The notes beneath the pieces were generated by a model that worked only from the letters and a program-made list of their open reading frames with translations, was not told the DNA's origin and made no database searches. The position numbers were made by a program, and so were the translations under genes. From Agrococcus baldri (lineage in GTDB: Bacteria > Actinomycetota > Actinomycetes > Actinomycetales > Microbacteriaceae), in contig FOZN01000001.1 in assembly GCA_900114805.1 (NCBI GenBank), positions 186,001 through 250,000 on the forward strand: DNA of 64,000 bases, read 5' to 3'. The stretch's first letter is position 1, and each line of letters starts with the position of its first letter. This document shows, piece by piece, positions 1 through 9,636 of this stretch.

Positions 1-662
1 AGCGTGCCCAGCCGGGCGCTCGAGCGCCAGTGCACCAGCCGGCGGTCGTCGCCCGGCGCGTACTCGCGCAGGCTGTGGAAGGAGACGTCGTCGGCGGTGC
101 GCTCGGCGGCCGCCTCGCCGTCGAGGTCGCGCACGATGCCGCCCGCGCCGCCCGGCAGCCGCACCACGCGCGGGTGCACGACGAGCGTGCGGGAGTCGGT
201 CAGGCGGTGGCGCCGCTCGAGCACGCCGAAGGGGTCGGTGCGGATGATGGTGGCGGGGCCGATGGTGCGCAGGCCGCGCCGGGAGGTGTCCAGCGGCACC
301 GAGCGCACCACTCTCCCGCCGACCTCGATCGGCGGAATCTCCAGCACCACCTCGTCCTCGCCCACGACGAGGTCGACCTGATTGGGCGTCGCCGCCCGGG
401 TCGGCCGCGACACCTCCACCAGCGCGAGCGCATCGGCCCCGACCGGCACCCGCTCGGCGCTCAGGCCGATGCGGGCCCGCGCCCAGCGCTCGCCCACGAT
501 CCACGGGATGGCGCCCAGCAGCAGCACCGCGGCCGCCACGGCCGCGACCAGCGCCTCCGTCCAACCCAGCGTGCGCGCCAGCACGAGCCCGAGCACGACC
601 ACCGCGACCAGCGACCAGCCCCACGGGCTGAGCGTGCGCGTGACGGCGTCGAGTGCGCGCAT
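1..662 (-). CDS. DUF58 domain protein (C-terminus beyond window edge)
   Basis: The visible 220 residues start at an ATG 14 nt after the MoxR stop. Two hydrophobic segments lie near residues 15-32 and 36-55. A beta-rich part follows, and then the DUF58 signature SLREYAPGDDRRLVHW at about residues 197-212. DUF58 proteins are usually encoded directly after a MoxR AAA+ ATPase, as here, and are thought to act with it in assembling or maturing envelope proteins; that role is inferred from family context. No clear Shine-Dalgarno sequence precedes the start, so translation is probably coupled to the upstream MoxR gene. The remaining C-terminal part lies outside the window. Confidence 0.85.
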   Translation of the reverse strand, partial: MRALDAVTRTLSPWGWSLVAVVVLGLVLARTLGWTEALVAAVAAAVLLLGAIPWIVGERWARARIGLSAERVPVGADALALVEVSRPTRAATPNQVDLVVGEDEVVLEIPPIEVGGRVVRSVPLDTSRRGLRTIGPATIIRTDPFGVLERRHRLTDSRTLVVHPRVVRLPGGAGGIVRDLDGEAAAERTADDVSFHSLREYAPGDDRRLVHWRSSARLGT

Positions 663-676
663 CGCGGTGCCCGGTC

Positions 677-1654
677 TCAGCGCCTGGGCGGCGCCACGGT
701 CAGCATCAGCTGCTGCACGATGCTCTCGGGGCGCACGTCATCGAACTCGGCCTCGGGCTGCAGCACCAGCCGGTGCGCGAGGGCAGGCACCGTGAGCGCC
801 TTGACGTCGTCGGGCGTGACGTAGTCGCGGCCGTGGATCGCCGCCCACGCGCGCGACGTGCGCACGAGCGCGAGCGCGCCGCGCACCGAGACGCCCAGCC
901 GCACCTCGTCCGCCTCCCGGGTGGCGTCGACCAGGCGGGCGACGTAGTCGACGATCGACGCCTCGACGTGCACCTTGCGGATCCGGGCCGCCATCGCCTG
1001 GATGAGCCGCGCATCCGCCACCGGCTTGATCTCGTCGGGCGAGACCTCTTCGCCCGAATCGGTGAGGATGCGCAGCGTCGAGGCGTGGTCGGGGTAGCCG
1101 ATGGACGCCTTGAGGGCGAAGCGGTCGAGCTGGGCCTCTGGCAGCTGGTAGGTGCCGGCGTGCTCGATGGGGTTCTGCGTCGCGATCACCATGAACGGAT
1201 GCGGCACCGGGTGCGCGATGCCGTCGACCGTGACGTGACCCTCCTGCATCACCTCCAGCAGCGCCGACTGCGTCTTCGGGCTCGCGCGGTTGATCTCGTC
1301 GGCGAGCACCACGTTGGCGAAGACCGGGCCCGGGCGGTACTCGAACTCGCCGCGCCCCTGGCTCCAGACGCTCACGCCGGTGATGTCGCCGGGCAGCAGG
1401 TCGGGCGTGAACTGGATGCGGCTGGCGGTGCCGTCGATGGTGGCCGCGAGCGCGCGGGCGAGCGAGGTCTTGCCGGTGCCGGGGTTGTCCTCGATCAGCA
1501 GATGGCCGTGGCTGAGCATGGCCGTGAGCGAGAGCTGCACCGCGAGGGGCTTGCCCACCAGCACCCGCTCGACGCGCTCGACGACGTGCTCTGCCAGCTC
1601 CTGGATGCTCGCGACATCGACCTCCACGGGCGACTCCCTTCGGTCGATGGTCAT
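677..1654 (-). CDS. MoxR-family AAA+ ATPase
   Basis: A 325-residue protein of normal MoxR length. The Walker A motif DNPGTGKT is at residues 56-63, the Walker B motif LADE at 117-120 followed by INRASPKTQSALLEVMQE, and an AAA_lid region lies at about 230-310. MoxR ATPases act as chaperone-like remodelers that work with von Willebrand or DUF58 partners; the DUF58 gene follows after 14 nt. The ATG lies 7 nt after the stop of the giant Ig-like/FN3 gene, so the three are one transcript. What it remodels here is unknown, but the giant surface protein is the obvious candidate by context. Confidence 0.92.
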   Translation of the reverse strand: MTIDRRESPVEVDVASIQELAEHVVERVERVLVGKPLAVQLSLTAMLSHGHLLIEDNPGTGKTSLARALAATIDGTASRIQFTPDLLPGDITGVSVWSQGRGEFEYRPGPVFANVVLADEINRASPKTQSALLEVMQEGHVTVDGIAHPVPHPFMVIATQNPIEHAGTYQLPEAQLDRFALKASIGYPDHASTLRILTDSGEEVSPDEIKPVADARLIQAMAARIRKVHVEASIVDYVARLVDATREADEVRLGVSVRGALALVRTSRAWAAIHGRDYVTPDDVKALTVPALAHRLVLQPEAEFDDVRPESIVQQLMLTVAPPRR

Positions 1655-1661
1655 GGCCTGC

Positions 1662-4600
1662 TCACAGCCCGCAGCCCGCGACGGTCGGCTGCTCGTCGCG
1701 ATGCGGTCTGGACTCCAGATAGGTTACGACGCCCCACGCCCGCACCTGCGTCGCCCCCGCCGGAACGGGCTCGGATGCCGCCCGCTCCGAGCTCCAGGTG
1801 CTGCCGATGAGGTAGGAGGCCACCACCTCTCCCCGGATGGTCGCGCCGGCGTTCGCGGGCGGTGTGGCGTTCAGCGGTGCGAGCGGGGTGCACGCGTTGA
1901 CGGTGGCCTCGAGGCTCAGCGGCATGCCGCTGCCGACCGAGGTCGGATCGGAGCACACCTTCGCGGCGCCGGCGCCGGAGGGCGCGCAGGCGCGCAGGTC
2001 GACGGATGCCTCGCGCCCGTAGGCGAAGGACGTGGTCGTCGGGGTGAGCCACGAGTTCGCGCCCACCCGCGTCCAGACCGGCTCGGTCGCCTGCGGCGCC
2101 TGCCGCACGCGCGCCTCGAACCACATGCCGCTGGGCAGCGATGGCACCTGCGTCAGCTGCAGGTCGAGCGCGTCGTCGCGCACCTGCGCTGCGCCGGCGG
2201 AGACCCGCACCTGTGCGGCATCGACCGGTGCGGGCTTGCCGAAGACCGGGTCGGAGAGGGAGACGGAGCAGTGCCAGCCGTTGTCGGCGATGACCGCGAC
2301 GACCGCGCGCGAGCCCTCCGCCACCGAGAGCGTCGCGCTCGTGGCGGTGCTGCCGGCCGGCACGCCGGTGCCGCTGCTGTCGCAGCCGAGCGAGGCGGCC
2401 TCGCCGACCGGCACGATGCGCGCCGCGTAGGCGACGCTCGACGCGCCGCCGGCGTCGACCCGCGACCAGCTGGCGGTGACGGTGCCGGTGGTCTGGCCGG
2501 TGATCAGCACCGGCGTCGTGGCGGGCTCGCCGACGGCGGTGAACGGCACCGGCGCGCTGGGCCAGCGCCAGCCCTCGTCGGGTACGCCGGCGGCGTTCCG
2601 CGCGGCGACGGCCACGGAGTACGCCAGCCCGGGCGTCAGGTCGGTCACCACGGTGCTGCGCTCGGTGGCTCCCGCGCGCAGGATGCGGTCGGCCCCGTTG
2701 CCGGTGATGCGCACCAGGTAGCCCTCGATGGGCGTGCCGCCCTGCGGCTGCGGCACCGGCTGCCAGGTGATGCGCATCGAGCCGGGCTCGCCGGTGGGTG
2801 CGGCAGTGATGCCCCGCACGACCGCCGGGCGTCGGTCGGCGTGCACCGGCTCGGAGGCGGCGGAGGGCGCACTGGCACCCAGTGCGTTGACGGCGACCGC
2901 GCGCAGGCGCAGCTCGACGCCGGGCGGCAGGCCCTCGATGCGGCAGCGCGGCTCGGCGCCGCATTCGTAGGTGGTCTCGCCGCCGAGGATCCGGTAGCCG
3001 GTGATGGGGCTGCCATTCGCGGCGGGCGGCTCGATGCGCATCGTGACCACCCCGTCGACGTGCTCGTCGAACGCCTGCACGGGTGGCGCAGGCGCATCCG
3101 GCACGTCCTGCACCGTCACGGTGATCGGGCTCCAGACGGCGCGGCTGGGCGCATCTGTCGCATCGACGACCAGCACGCGCACGATGGTGGTGCCGATCTG
3201 CGCCGCGCCATCCACGTCGATCGTCACGGTGCCGCCGTCGAGCGAGGCGCTGATGCCGCGCTCGGCAGCGCCCTCCTCGCTGATCGCGCCGATGCGCAGC
3301 GGCACAGTCGGGAAGGGGTTGGAGGCCTCGTCGTTGGCGAGCGGCGTCACCTGCGCGCTCCTGCCGCGCTGCACGGTGACCGCGTCGGCGACCGGGGCGG
3401 CGAGCGGTCTGGTCGAGGTGATCACCTGCAGCCGCACGGCACCGCTCTGGCCCTCGCCCGCGGAGTCCCAGACGCCGATCTCGACATCCTCGGTGGTGCC
3501 GGCGGCGGTGCCCTCCAGCGCGGCGACCGTCAGCGTCGAGCCGGTGACGGAGGCGCGAAAGCCCGGCGGAACGCCCTCGAGGATCGCCCACGTGGCAGCC
3601 TGCAGCCGTGCCGGATCCGGCGAGCGGGTGATGCGGGTCAGGTCGATCTCTCGCTCATCGCCCGCCTCGAGCCGCACGTAGGCGCCGAGCACGCCCAGCG
3701 GCTGATCGTCGCCGGGCACGACCTCGATGGGCAGCACGATGGTGCCGATGCGGCCCTCCGGATCGGTCGCGCTGTCGCCGTCGGTGACCTCGAAGCTGAT
3801 GCTGGCTGGACCGTAGTAGGTGGGTGGAGGCGCGAAGCGCAGCGTCTTGAGGTCGATCACCGGGTTCACCCCGGAGTCGGGCGAGACCTCGACGGCGCTC
3901 GCGTCGGTGAGGAGGACGCCGCTGCCGTCGACGGTGTCGACGACGTCGTCGATGGCGATCTCGATCGTCTCTCCCGCCTGCACCCTCAGCGGCGCGACGC
4001 CGGCGCGCAGCTGAGGCAGCGCGTCGAGCCGCCCAGGCACGGCGATCACGGCGGTGCCGGTCGCCGACGGGTCGTCGCTGCGGGTGATGGTGAAGGGTAC
4101 GAAGCGGGTGCGGTCGGTGACCGCGATCTCGATGGCGCCGTCGTCGCGCAGCTGCACACCGGTGGTCTCGAGCGGCAGCGCGGCCTCGAGCACGTCGCTG
4201 CGGCCGTCCCGCACCGAGGCGTGCGCCAGCGGCTCGATGACGACCGCCTCGGCATCGGCGATCGACTGGATCGCCACCTGCACGTCCTCCACGTCCGGCG
4301 CGGGCGGCGGCGCGTCGGGGTCGACCTCGATGCGCAGCCAGCTGGTGGCGCTCGAGCCGGCCGAGTTCTCGACCGTCACCAGCACGCCGATCGCCGACGC
4401 GTCGGGACCCGCGGTCACCAGCACGGCGCCGTCGCGCTGCTCGACGGTCGCGCCGGTCGTGACGACCTCGATGCCGACGATCTCCAGCGGCAGCCCTGCG
4501 GGGTCGCTGTCGTTGTCGAGCACGGGCACCACGAGCGTCGAGTCGGGCCGCATCTGCGCCTCGTCGGCCTCGAGCACAGGCGGCAGCGCCGGCCCGGGCG

Positions 4601-7391
4601 GCACGACGGTGATCCGCACGAGCCCCTCCGCGACCGCGCCGAGGTCGTCCTTGATGCGGTAGCGGAACTCGTCGGTGCCCTCCGAGTAGTCCCCCGCCTG
4701 GTAGCGCAGCGTCGACGAGCGGCCCGACTGCGTGACGAAGCCGAGCGCCGGCGCGGCGGATGGCCCGAGCAGCTGCACGGGGTCTCCGTTCGGGTCGGCG
4801 TGCGAGAGCGGCAGCGGCAGGTCGACGCTCGCGCCCGCCACCACGCGGGCCTCGATCGTGGGCGCGATGGGTGCCGCATTCGTCCCCGTTGCGGCGTCGA
4901 CGACCCGCAGCGTGATGTCGGCGCTCGCCGTCTGGCCGTCCGGGCCGCGCACGGCGTAGGTGGCCGTGAACGTGCCGGGCTCCTGGGCGGCGACGTAGCG
5001 CATCCGGTCGCCGTCGACGAACAGCAGGCCCTCCTCCGGCGCCGCCACCGGCTCCGGCTCGAGTGCGATGGGCAGGCCGTCAGGCTGCTCGTCGTTGGCG
5101 AGCACCGGGATCTCGACCAGGCCGCCCGGTCGCACCGAGACGACGTCGTCGCGCGCGATCGGTGCCTGCACGGCCGCCGTCGCCGACTGCGACACCCGCA
5201 GCTCGCCGGTCGCCGAGGTGAGGCCGTTCGTGACCGTGTACGTCACGCTCGCGTCGCCCTCGAGGTCGTCGGCGAGCGAGAGCCGCACGCGCTCGCCGTC
5301 GATCACCTCGGCGCGCACGCTCTCGCTGTCGGAGGATGCCTCCGTGATCGCCACCACGCCGCCGGCCGGGTCGTGGGCGAGCGAGCCGACCTCCACCTCG
5401 GTCGCGCTGATCGCCGGCACCGTGGCCCTGGCGGGCCGCGTGACCGGTGCGGAGGAGGCATCGGTGCCCTCCAGCACGCGCACGGCCACGAGCCCGTTCC
5501 TGGTCGACTCGCCGTCGCTGACGACGTAGCCGAAGCGCAGCAGGCCGGGCTCGGTGGGGCTGACCCTGATGGTGCCGTCGGAGAAGTCGGGGGTGACGGG
5601 GGCGGCACCGGCGACCACGTTGTGCAGGCTCAGCTCGCCGGATCCGCCGCGCGCGGCCAGCAGCGGCTCGAGCACGAGCTCGTGTCCCACCCGGGTGACC
5701 GCGGTGACGGGCTGCGCGGTGATGGGCACGGTGCCCGCGTGCACGGTGAGCGCGATCGTCTCGGTCACCTCGTGCTCGCCGTCCGTGACGGTCACGCGCA
5801 CCTCCCGCTGGGCGCCCGCGCGGCCGTCGCGGAACTCGAGCCTGCCGTCGGCACGCACGCTGACGCGATCGGGCTCCTCTGCGGCGGCGGAGAGCACGGC
5901 GAGCGGGTCGCCCTCCGGGTCGACCCAGCCGTCGAGCGCATCGAGCACGATCGACCCGCCGGCCTCGAGCGTCGCCTGCAGGGGCCGGACGAGCTCCGGC
6001 GGCTCATCGCCCGAGCGGATCGTGACGGTCGCGACGGCCTGGTCGCTCATGGTCCCGTCCGAGACCCGGTAGCTGACGCGAGCCTCCCCCGACTCCGGGG
6101 CCTCCAGCCGGATGCTGCGGCCGTCGGGCGTGAGGGAGACGGATGCGTCGTCGCGGTCGACCTGCGCCTCGGTGATGACGATGGGGTCGCCGTTCGCATC
6201 GCTGTCGTTGAGCAGCACCGGCAGCAGCGCGACCGCGCCGGGGCGAGCGCCGAGCTCGTCGTCCTCGGCGACCGGCGGCGCAGGGTCGGCCTCCACCGTC
6301 TCCTCGACGGTCTCGCCCTCGGCAGGATCCTCGGGAGTCGGCTCCTCGTCGGCGAGCTCCCAGCCGGTGATGCGGCTGCCGTCGCGATCGATCGCCCAGG
6401 CATCGCCGGTGCCGGGGTCGACGACCGCTGTGGCGCTGCCGCGCTGCACGATGCGCAGGTCGGCGTCGACCGCGACCTCCTCGAGGCTCAGCACGACGGG
6501 CTCGGCACCCTCGCACGAGCGCCAGGCGGTGCCGCCGTGCCAGACCGCGAAGACGCACTCCTCGGTCACGATGGGGTTGGCGGCCTCGCCGCCGGCGCCG
6601 GAGGCGAGCACGGTCGAGCTCGGCACGCCCAGCCGCTGGCGCACGAGCGTGCCGTCGGCGGCGTAGACCACGGTCTGGGAGGCCGCGCCGGGCTCCTGCA
6701 GGCGCACGCCGCTGGCATCCAGCACCGTCTGCCAGGTGCGCGTGGAGAGCACGCCGGAGCCCGAGTCGTAGAGCACCCAGTCGTCGCCGAGCACCGTCAG
6801 CTGCAGCTCGGGAGCCGAGGGCGACACCGGCGCGCGGTCGCTCGAGACGATCTCGCCCGCAGCGTCGACGCGCAGCACTCGGCCGAGGCCGGGCGAGGCG
6901 GCCAGCAGGCCGTCGTCGGTGAGCACGGCCACGCCACCGCTGCCGAGCGCGACGACTGCGTCGCCGAGCGGAGCGCCCTCAGCGAGCGCGCCTGTGGTGG
7001 TGCGCCAGACATCGCCGGTGGAGGGCGAGGTGACGACGATGCGATCGCCTCGCACGCCCACCTCGGCCTCGGGTGCGATCGGCACCGCCGGGCCCGGCTG
7101 TGCGGCGCCCTCGAGCACGACACGGGCGGTCGAGGCGTCCCGGTCGATGATGATGGTGCCGCTGGCGGCCTGCAGCGCCAGGTCGGCGGAGCCGGCGCTG
7201 ACGATCCGCTCGATCGAGCTGTTCGCGGTGTTCGCGAGCCCGATCACGCCGGCGTCGGCGTTCGCGATCCAGACGCTCGAGCCGTCGAGGTGCGGCTCGA
7301 GCGATGCGTAGCCGGGCGTCAGCACCGCCCCGGCGACGACGCCGGCAGCCAGCAGGCTGCCCAGCGCGACACCGGCGACGCGGCGCTTCAC
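1662..7391 (-). CDS. Giant membrane-anchored Ig-like / fibronectin type III protein
   Basis: About 1,909 residues. I chose the GTG at 7391 because it overlaps the kinase stop as GTGA; another in-frame GTG lies 18 nt upstream. The N-terminus KRRVAGVALGSLLAAGVV is a signal-anchor. Residues of about 30-350 form a beta-rich region that may be propeller-like, ending in an acidic Glu/Pro linker. Tandem Ig/cadherin-like modules follow, with recurring motifs such as VLLNDSDANGDP, VLANDEQPDGLP and VLDNDSDPAGLP. At least two or three FN3 modules lie in the last 600 residues (for example SPITGYRILGGE and TPIEGYLVRI). The protein should sit in the membrane with a long extracellular stalk. It lies between a transmembrane kinase and MoxR/DUF58, which suggests an envelope structure or sensor assembled by MoxR; its actual function is unknown. 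Confidence 0.85.
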   Translation of the reverse strand: MKRRVAGVALGSLLAAGVVAGAVLTPGYASLEPHLDGSSVWIANADAGVIGLANTANSSIERIVSAGSADLALQAASGTIIIDRDASTARVVLEGAAQPGPAVPIAPEAEVGVRGDRIVVTSPSTGDVWRTTTGALAEGAPLGDAVVALGSGGVAVLTDDGLLAASPGLGRVLRVDAAGEIVSSDRAPVSPSAPELQLTVLGDDWVLYDSGSGVLSTRTWQTVLDASGVRLQEPGAASQTVVYAADGTLVRQRLGVPSSTVLASGAGGEAANPIVTEECVFAVWHGGTAWRSCEGAEPVVLSLEEVAVDADLRIVQRGSATAVVDPGTGDAWAIDRDGSRITGWELADEEPTPEDPAEGETVEETVEADPAPPVAEDDELGARPGAVALLPVLLNDSDANGDPIVITEAQVDRDDASVSLTPDGRSIRLEAPESGEARVSYRVSDGTMSDQAVATVTIRSGDEPPELVRPLQATLEAGGSIVLDALDGWVDPEGDPLAVLSAAAEEPDRVSVRADGRLEFRDGRAGAQREVRVTVTDGEHEVTETIALTVHAGTVPITAQPVTAVTRVGHELVLEPLLAARGGSGELSLHNVVAGAAPVTPDFSDGTIRVSPTEPGLLRFGYVVSDGESTRNGLVAVRVLEGTDASSAPVTRPARATVPAISATEVEVGSLAHDPAGGVVAITEASSDSESVRAEVIDGERVRLSLADDLEGDASVTYTVTNGLTSATGELRVSQSATAAVQAPIARDDVVSVRPGGLVEIPVLANDEQPDGLPIALEPEPVAAPEEGLLFVDGDRMRYVAAQEPGTFTATYAVRGPDGQTASADITLRVVDAATGTNAAPIAPTIEARVVAGASVDLPLPLSHADPNGDPVQLLGPSAAPALGFVTQSGRSSTLRYQAGDYSEGTDEFRYRIKDDLGAVAEGLVRITVVPPGPALPPVLEADEAQMRPDSTLVVPVLDNDSDPAGLPLEIVGIEVVTTGATVEQRDGAVLVTAGPDASAIGVLVTVENSAGSSATSWLRIEVDPDAPPPAPDVEDVQVAIQSIADAEAVVIEPLAHASVRDGRSDVLEAALPLETTGVQLRDDGAIEIAVTDRTRFVPFTITRSDDPSATGTAVIAVPGRLDALPQLRAGVAPLRVQAGETIEIAIDDVVDTVDGSGVLLTDASAVEVSPDSGVNPVIDLKTLRFAPPPTYYGPASISFEVTDGDSATDPEGRIGTIVLPIEVVPGDDQPLGVLGAYVRLEAGDEREIDLTRITRSPDPARLQAATWAILEGVPPGFRASVTGSTLTVAALEGTAAGTTEDVEIGVWDSAGEGQSGAVRLQVITSTRPLAAPVADAVTVQRGRSAQVTPLANDEASNPFPTVPLRIGAISEEGAAERGISASLDGGTVTIDVDGAAQIGTTIVRVLVVDATDAPSRAVWSPITVTVQDVPDAPAPPVQAFDEHVDGVVTMRIEPPAANGSPITGYRILGGETTYECGAEPRCRIEGLPPGVELRLRAVAVNALGASAPSAASEPVHADRRPAVVRGITAAPTGEPGSMRITWQPVPQPQGGTPIEGYLVRITGNGADRILRAGATERSTVVTDLTPGLAYSVAVAARNAAGVPDEGWRWPSAPVPFTAVGEPATTPVLITGQTTGTVTASWSRVDAGGASSVAYAARIVPVGEAASLGCDSSGTGVPAGSTATSATLSVAEGSRAVVAVIADNGWHCSVSLSDPVFGKPAPVDAAQVRVSAGAAQVRDDALDLQLTQVPSLPSGMWFEARVRQAPQATEPVWTRVGANSWLTPTTTSFAYGREASVDLRACAPSGAGAAKVCSDPTSVGSGMPLSLEATVNACTPLAPLNATPPANAGATIRGEVVASYLIGSTWSSERAASEPVPAGATQVRAWGVVTYLESRPHRDEQPTVAGCGL

Positions 7392-8746
7392 GGCAATGGC
7401 TCCGCGCACGCCCTGGTGGGCTCACCCGTGGCACCGTCGCGGTTGACGGCGACGTCGATGCACAGCTGCTCGCCCGGCTCGCCCGTGAGCGAGAACTCGC
7501 GGCCGCCCTGGATGAACGCATCGCCCGTCGTGGTGCGCACGTGGTACGAGTCGGTGCCGACCAGCCCGGGGTCGTCCCAGCTGTACACGACGCGACCGGA
7601 CTCGGGTGCCGCCACCACCTCTGCGACCACGGGAATCTGCTGCGAGACGCTCGAGAGCGCCATGGCCGCGACCGCGACGATGCCCAGCACGACGATGCTC
7701 GCGACGCCGATCCCGACGCCGATCGCGAAGCGCTTGGGCTTCTGCGGCTGCCGCCTGCCGGTGGACTGCGAGATGTCGACCCGGCTGCCCGTGATGCCCG
7801 CACCCCTGCGGGAGCGTCGCGCGCGCAGCCGCAGCGCATCCGAATCCTCCTCGACCTCGTGCTCGGGCGCGGGCTCCGCGGCCCACGCGTCGACCTCGAC
7901 CTCGACGGGGGTCTCGTCGAAGCCGAGCTCGCGCTGCACGGCCTGCAGCTCGAGCAGCATCGCCTCGACGGACTCGTAGCGGTCGCTGGGCTTGGCCGCG
8001 AGCGCCTTGTCGAGCACGGCGCGCAGCGGCACCGGGATGGCGCGCGATGGCAGCAGCTCGTGGTTCATGATGCGGCCGCTGAGCGCGTCGTGGTCGTTGG
8101 CCCGGCCGGGCTGCTCTGCGGGGCTGCGTCCGGCGATGAGGGAGAAGATCGTCGCGCCGAGCGACCAGACCTCGGTGGCGACGGTGCCGCCGGTGTCGCC
8201 GCGCAGCACCTCGGGTGCCGCCCAGGGCACCGAGACGCCGGCCGCCTCGGTGGTGTCGTGCTGCAGGCCGGCGATGCCGAAGTCGCTCAGCACCGGGTGG
8301 CCGAAGGAGGTGGTGAGGATGTTGGCGGGCTTGATGTCGCGGTGCAGCACGCCGGCGCGGTGCGCGGTCTCGACGGCGGCGCCGATGCGGATGGCCACGC
8401 GCAGCGCGGCCTCGACCTGCAGCGGCTCGGTGCGGAAGCGGTCGCCCAGCTCGGGGTTGGCGAGCTCCATCACGAGGTAGGGGCGGCCGTCGCTGGCGAC
8501 GCTGGCCCCGTAGACGGTGAGGATGCTCGGATGCGAGGAGAGGCGGCCCATCAGGTTGACCTCGGTGCGGAACGAGCGGCGCACGTCCTCGTCGACGAGC
8601 TCGGCCAGCAGCACCTTGACCGCGACCGGCCTGCGCGGCAGCGCCTGCTCGTACAGGAAGACGTCGGCATAGCCGCCCGTGCCGAGCACGTGGAGGTGCG
8701 AGTAGCCGGGAAGGACCGGGGGCGCGGAGGGAAGCCGCCTGGCCAT
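7388..8746 (-). CDS. Transmembrane serine/threonine protein kinase
   Basis: A 452-residue protein with an N-terminal Hanks-type kinase domain. The glycine loop GTGGYADV is at residues 22-29, the catalytic Lys is K44, the helix-C Glu is E62, HRDIKPAN has D137, and DFG has D155. After a basic juxtamembrane linker there is one membrane helix (about residues 345-370) and a short extracellular domain of about 85 residues with two Cys. It does not carry PASTA repeats, so it is not a classical PknB. Its ATG overlaps the phosphatase stop by one base (TGATG) and its stop overlaps the GTG of the Ig/FN3 gene. Kinase and phosphatase are therefore co-translated and probably oppose each other on shared targets. 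Confidence 0.92.
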   Translation of the reverse strand: MARRLPSAPPVLPGYSHLHVLGTGGYADVFLYEQALPRRPVAVKVLLAELVDEDVRRSFRTEVNLMGRLSSHPSILTVYGASVASDGRPYLVMELANPELGDRFRTEPLQVEAALRVAIRIGAAVETAHRAGVLHRDIKPANILTTSFGHPVLSDFGIAGLQHDTTEAAGVSVPWAAPEVLRGDTGGTVATEVWSLGATIFSLIAGRSPAEQPGRANDHDALSGRIMNHELLPSRAIPVPLRAVLDKALAAKPSDRYESVEAMLLELQAVQRELGFDETPVEVEVDAWAAEPAPEHEVEEDSDALRLRARRSRRGAGITGSRVDISQSTGRRQPQKPKRFAIGVGIGVASIVVLGIVAVAAMALSSVSQQIPVVAEVVAAPESGRVVYSWDDPGLVGTDSYHVRTTTGDAFIQGGREFSLTGEPGEQLCIDVAVNRDGATGEPTRACAEPLP

Positions 8747-9636
8747 CAGGCTCGCCTGGTCTCCTCGTCGCGCAGCGTCGTCCGGGGCACGGTGCGGTCG
8801 ACGTCGTCGACGGTGGGGGCCTTCGTGACGTCGACGACGATGACGGAGACGTTGTCGCGTCCGCCGTTGTCGAGCGCAGCGGCGACGAGCGCGCTGGCGG
8901 CGGCTGCGGGCTCCGCGTGCTCACTCAGCAGGCGCTCGATCTCGATGTCGTGCACCTCCTTGGTGAGGCCGTCGGAGCAGACCAGCAGCCGCAGCTGGGG
9001 CATGATCGGCAGCAGGAAGTAGTCGGGCACCGGGTCGATGCCGGCGCCGACGCCGCGCGTGACGACGTTGGCCTCCGGGTGCGTCTCGGCCTCTTCCTCG
9101 GTGAGCAGGCCCGCGTCGATCAGCTCCTGCACGACCGAGTGGTCGATGGTGATGCGCGTGAGTCGCTCGCCGAGCATCGCATAGGTGCGGGAGTCGCCCA
9201 CGTTGAAGACCGCGAAGTGCGGGGCGTCGTCGTGCATCGCGAACGCGCAGCCGGTGACGGTGGTGCCTGCGGCCCCCTCGCCGTCGCCGAGCTTCTCGAT
9301 GATGTCAGTCGCGCGCCGGAGGGCGTCGACGACATCGATCGGCTCGACGGCCTCGAGGTCCGCGAGTCCCCCGAGCTCCTCGGCGACTGCCTTGCTGGCG
9401 AGGTCGCCGTGGGAGTGACCGCCCATGCCGTCGGCCACCGCGAAGATCGGCGGCTGCGTGACGAGGGAGTCCTCGTTGTGCTGGCGGCGGAAGCCGGTGT
9501 CGGTCAGACCTGCCCAGCGCACCGCGAACCGCTGCCCCTCAGGGCCCTCTGTCGCGTGCTCGCCGGTCGCCGGTCCGATATGGGTCACATCCTCCAGTCT
9601 CCCATGATCGGACGCCAGGTGATGCACCACGCCCAT
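8746..9636 (-). CDS. PP2C-family Ser/Thr protein phosphatase
   Basis: About 296 residues. The PP2C metal-binding motifs are all present: RQHNEDS near residue 55, VADGMGGHSHGD, NVGDSRTY, LVCSDGLTKEV and DNVSVIVV near the C-terminus. The ATG at 9636 overlaps the DUF4192 stop as TGATG, which is why I prefer it to the TTG one codon upstream. It probably dephosphorylates substrates of the kinase encoded immediately downstream. The first 35 residues are not conserved PP2C sequence, so the true start could be slightly further in. Confidence 0.92.
   Translation of the reverse strand: MGVVHHLASDHGRLEDVTHIGPATGEHATEGPEGQRFAVRWAGLTDTGFRRQHNEDSLVTQPPIFAVADGMGGHSHGDLASKAVAEELGGLADLEAVEPIDVVDALRRATDIIEKLGDGEGAAGTTVTGCAFAMHDDAPHFAVFNVGDSRTYAMLGERLTRITIDHSVVQELIDAGLLTEEEAETHPEANVVTRGVGAGIDPVPDYFLLPIMPQLRLLVCSDGLTKEVHDIEIERLLSEHAEPAAAASALVAAALDNGGRDNVSVIVVDVTKAPTVDDVDRTVPRTTLRDEETRRA

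Noticed and set aside
1290-7979. A 2,229-codon plus-strand open frame, opposite the Ig/FN3 and kinase genes
   Set aside because: Its product is a His/Arg/Asp-rich low-complexity sequence typical of antisense frames in very high-GC DNA, while the minus strand encodes recognisable domains.
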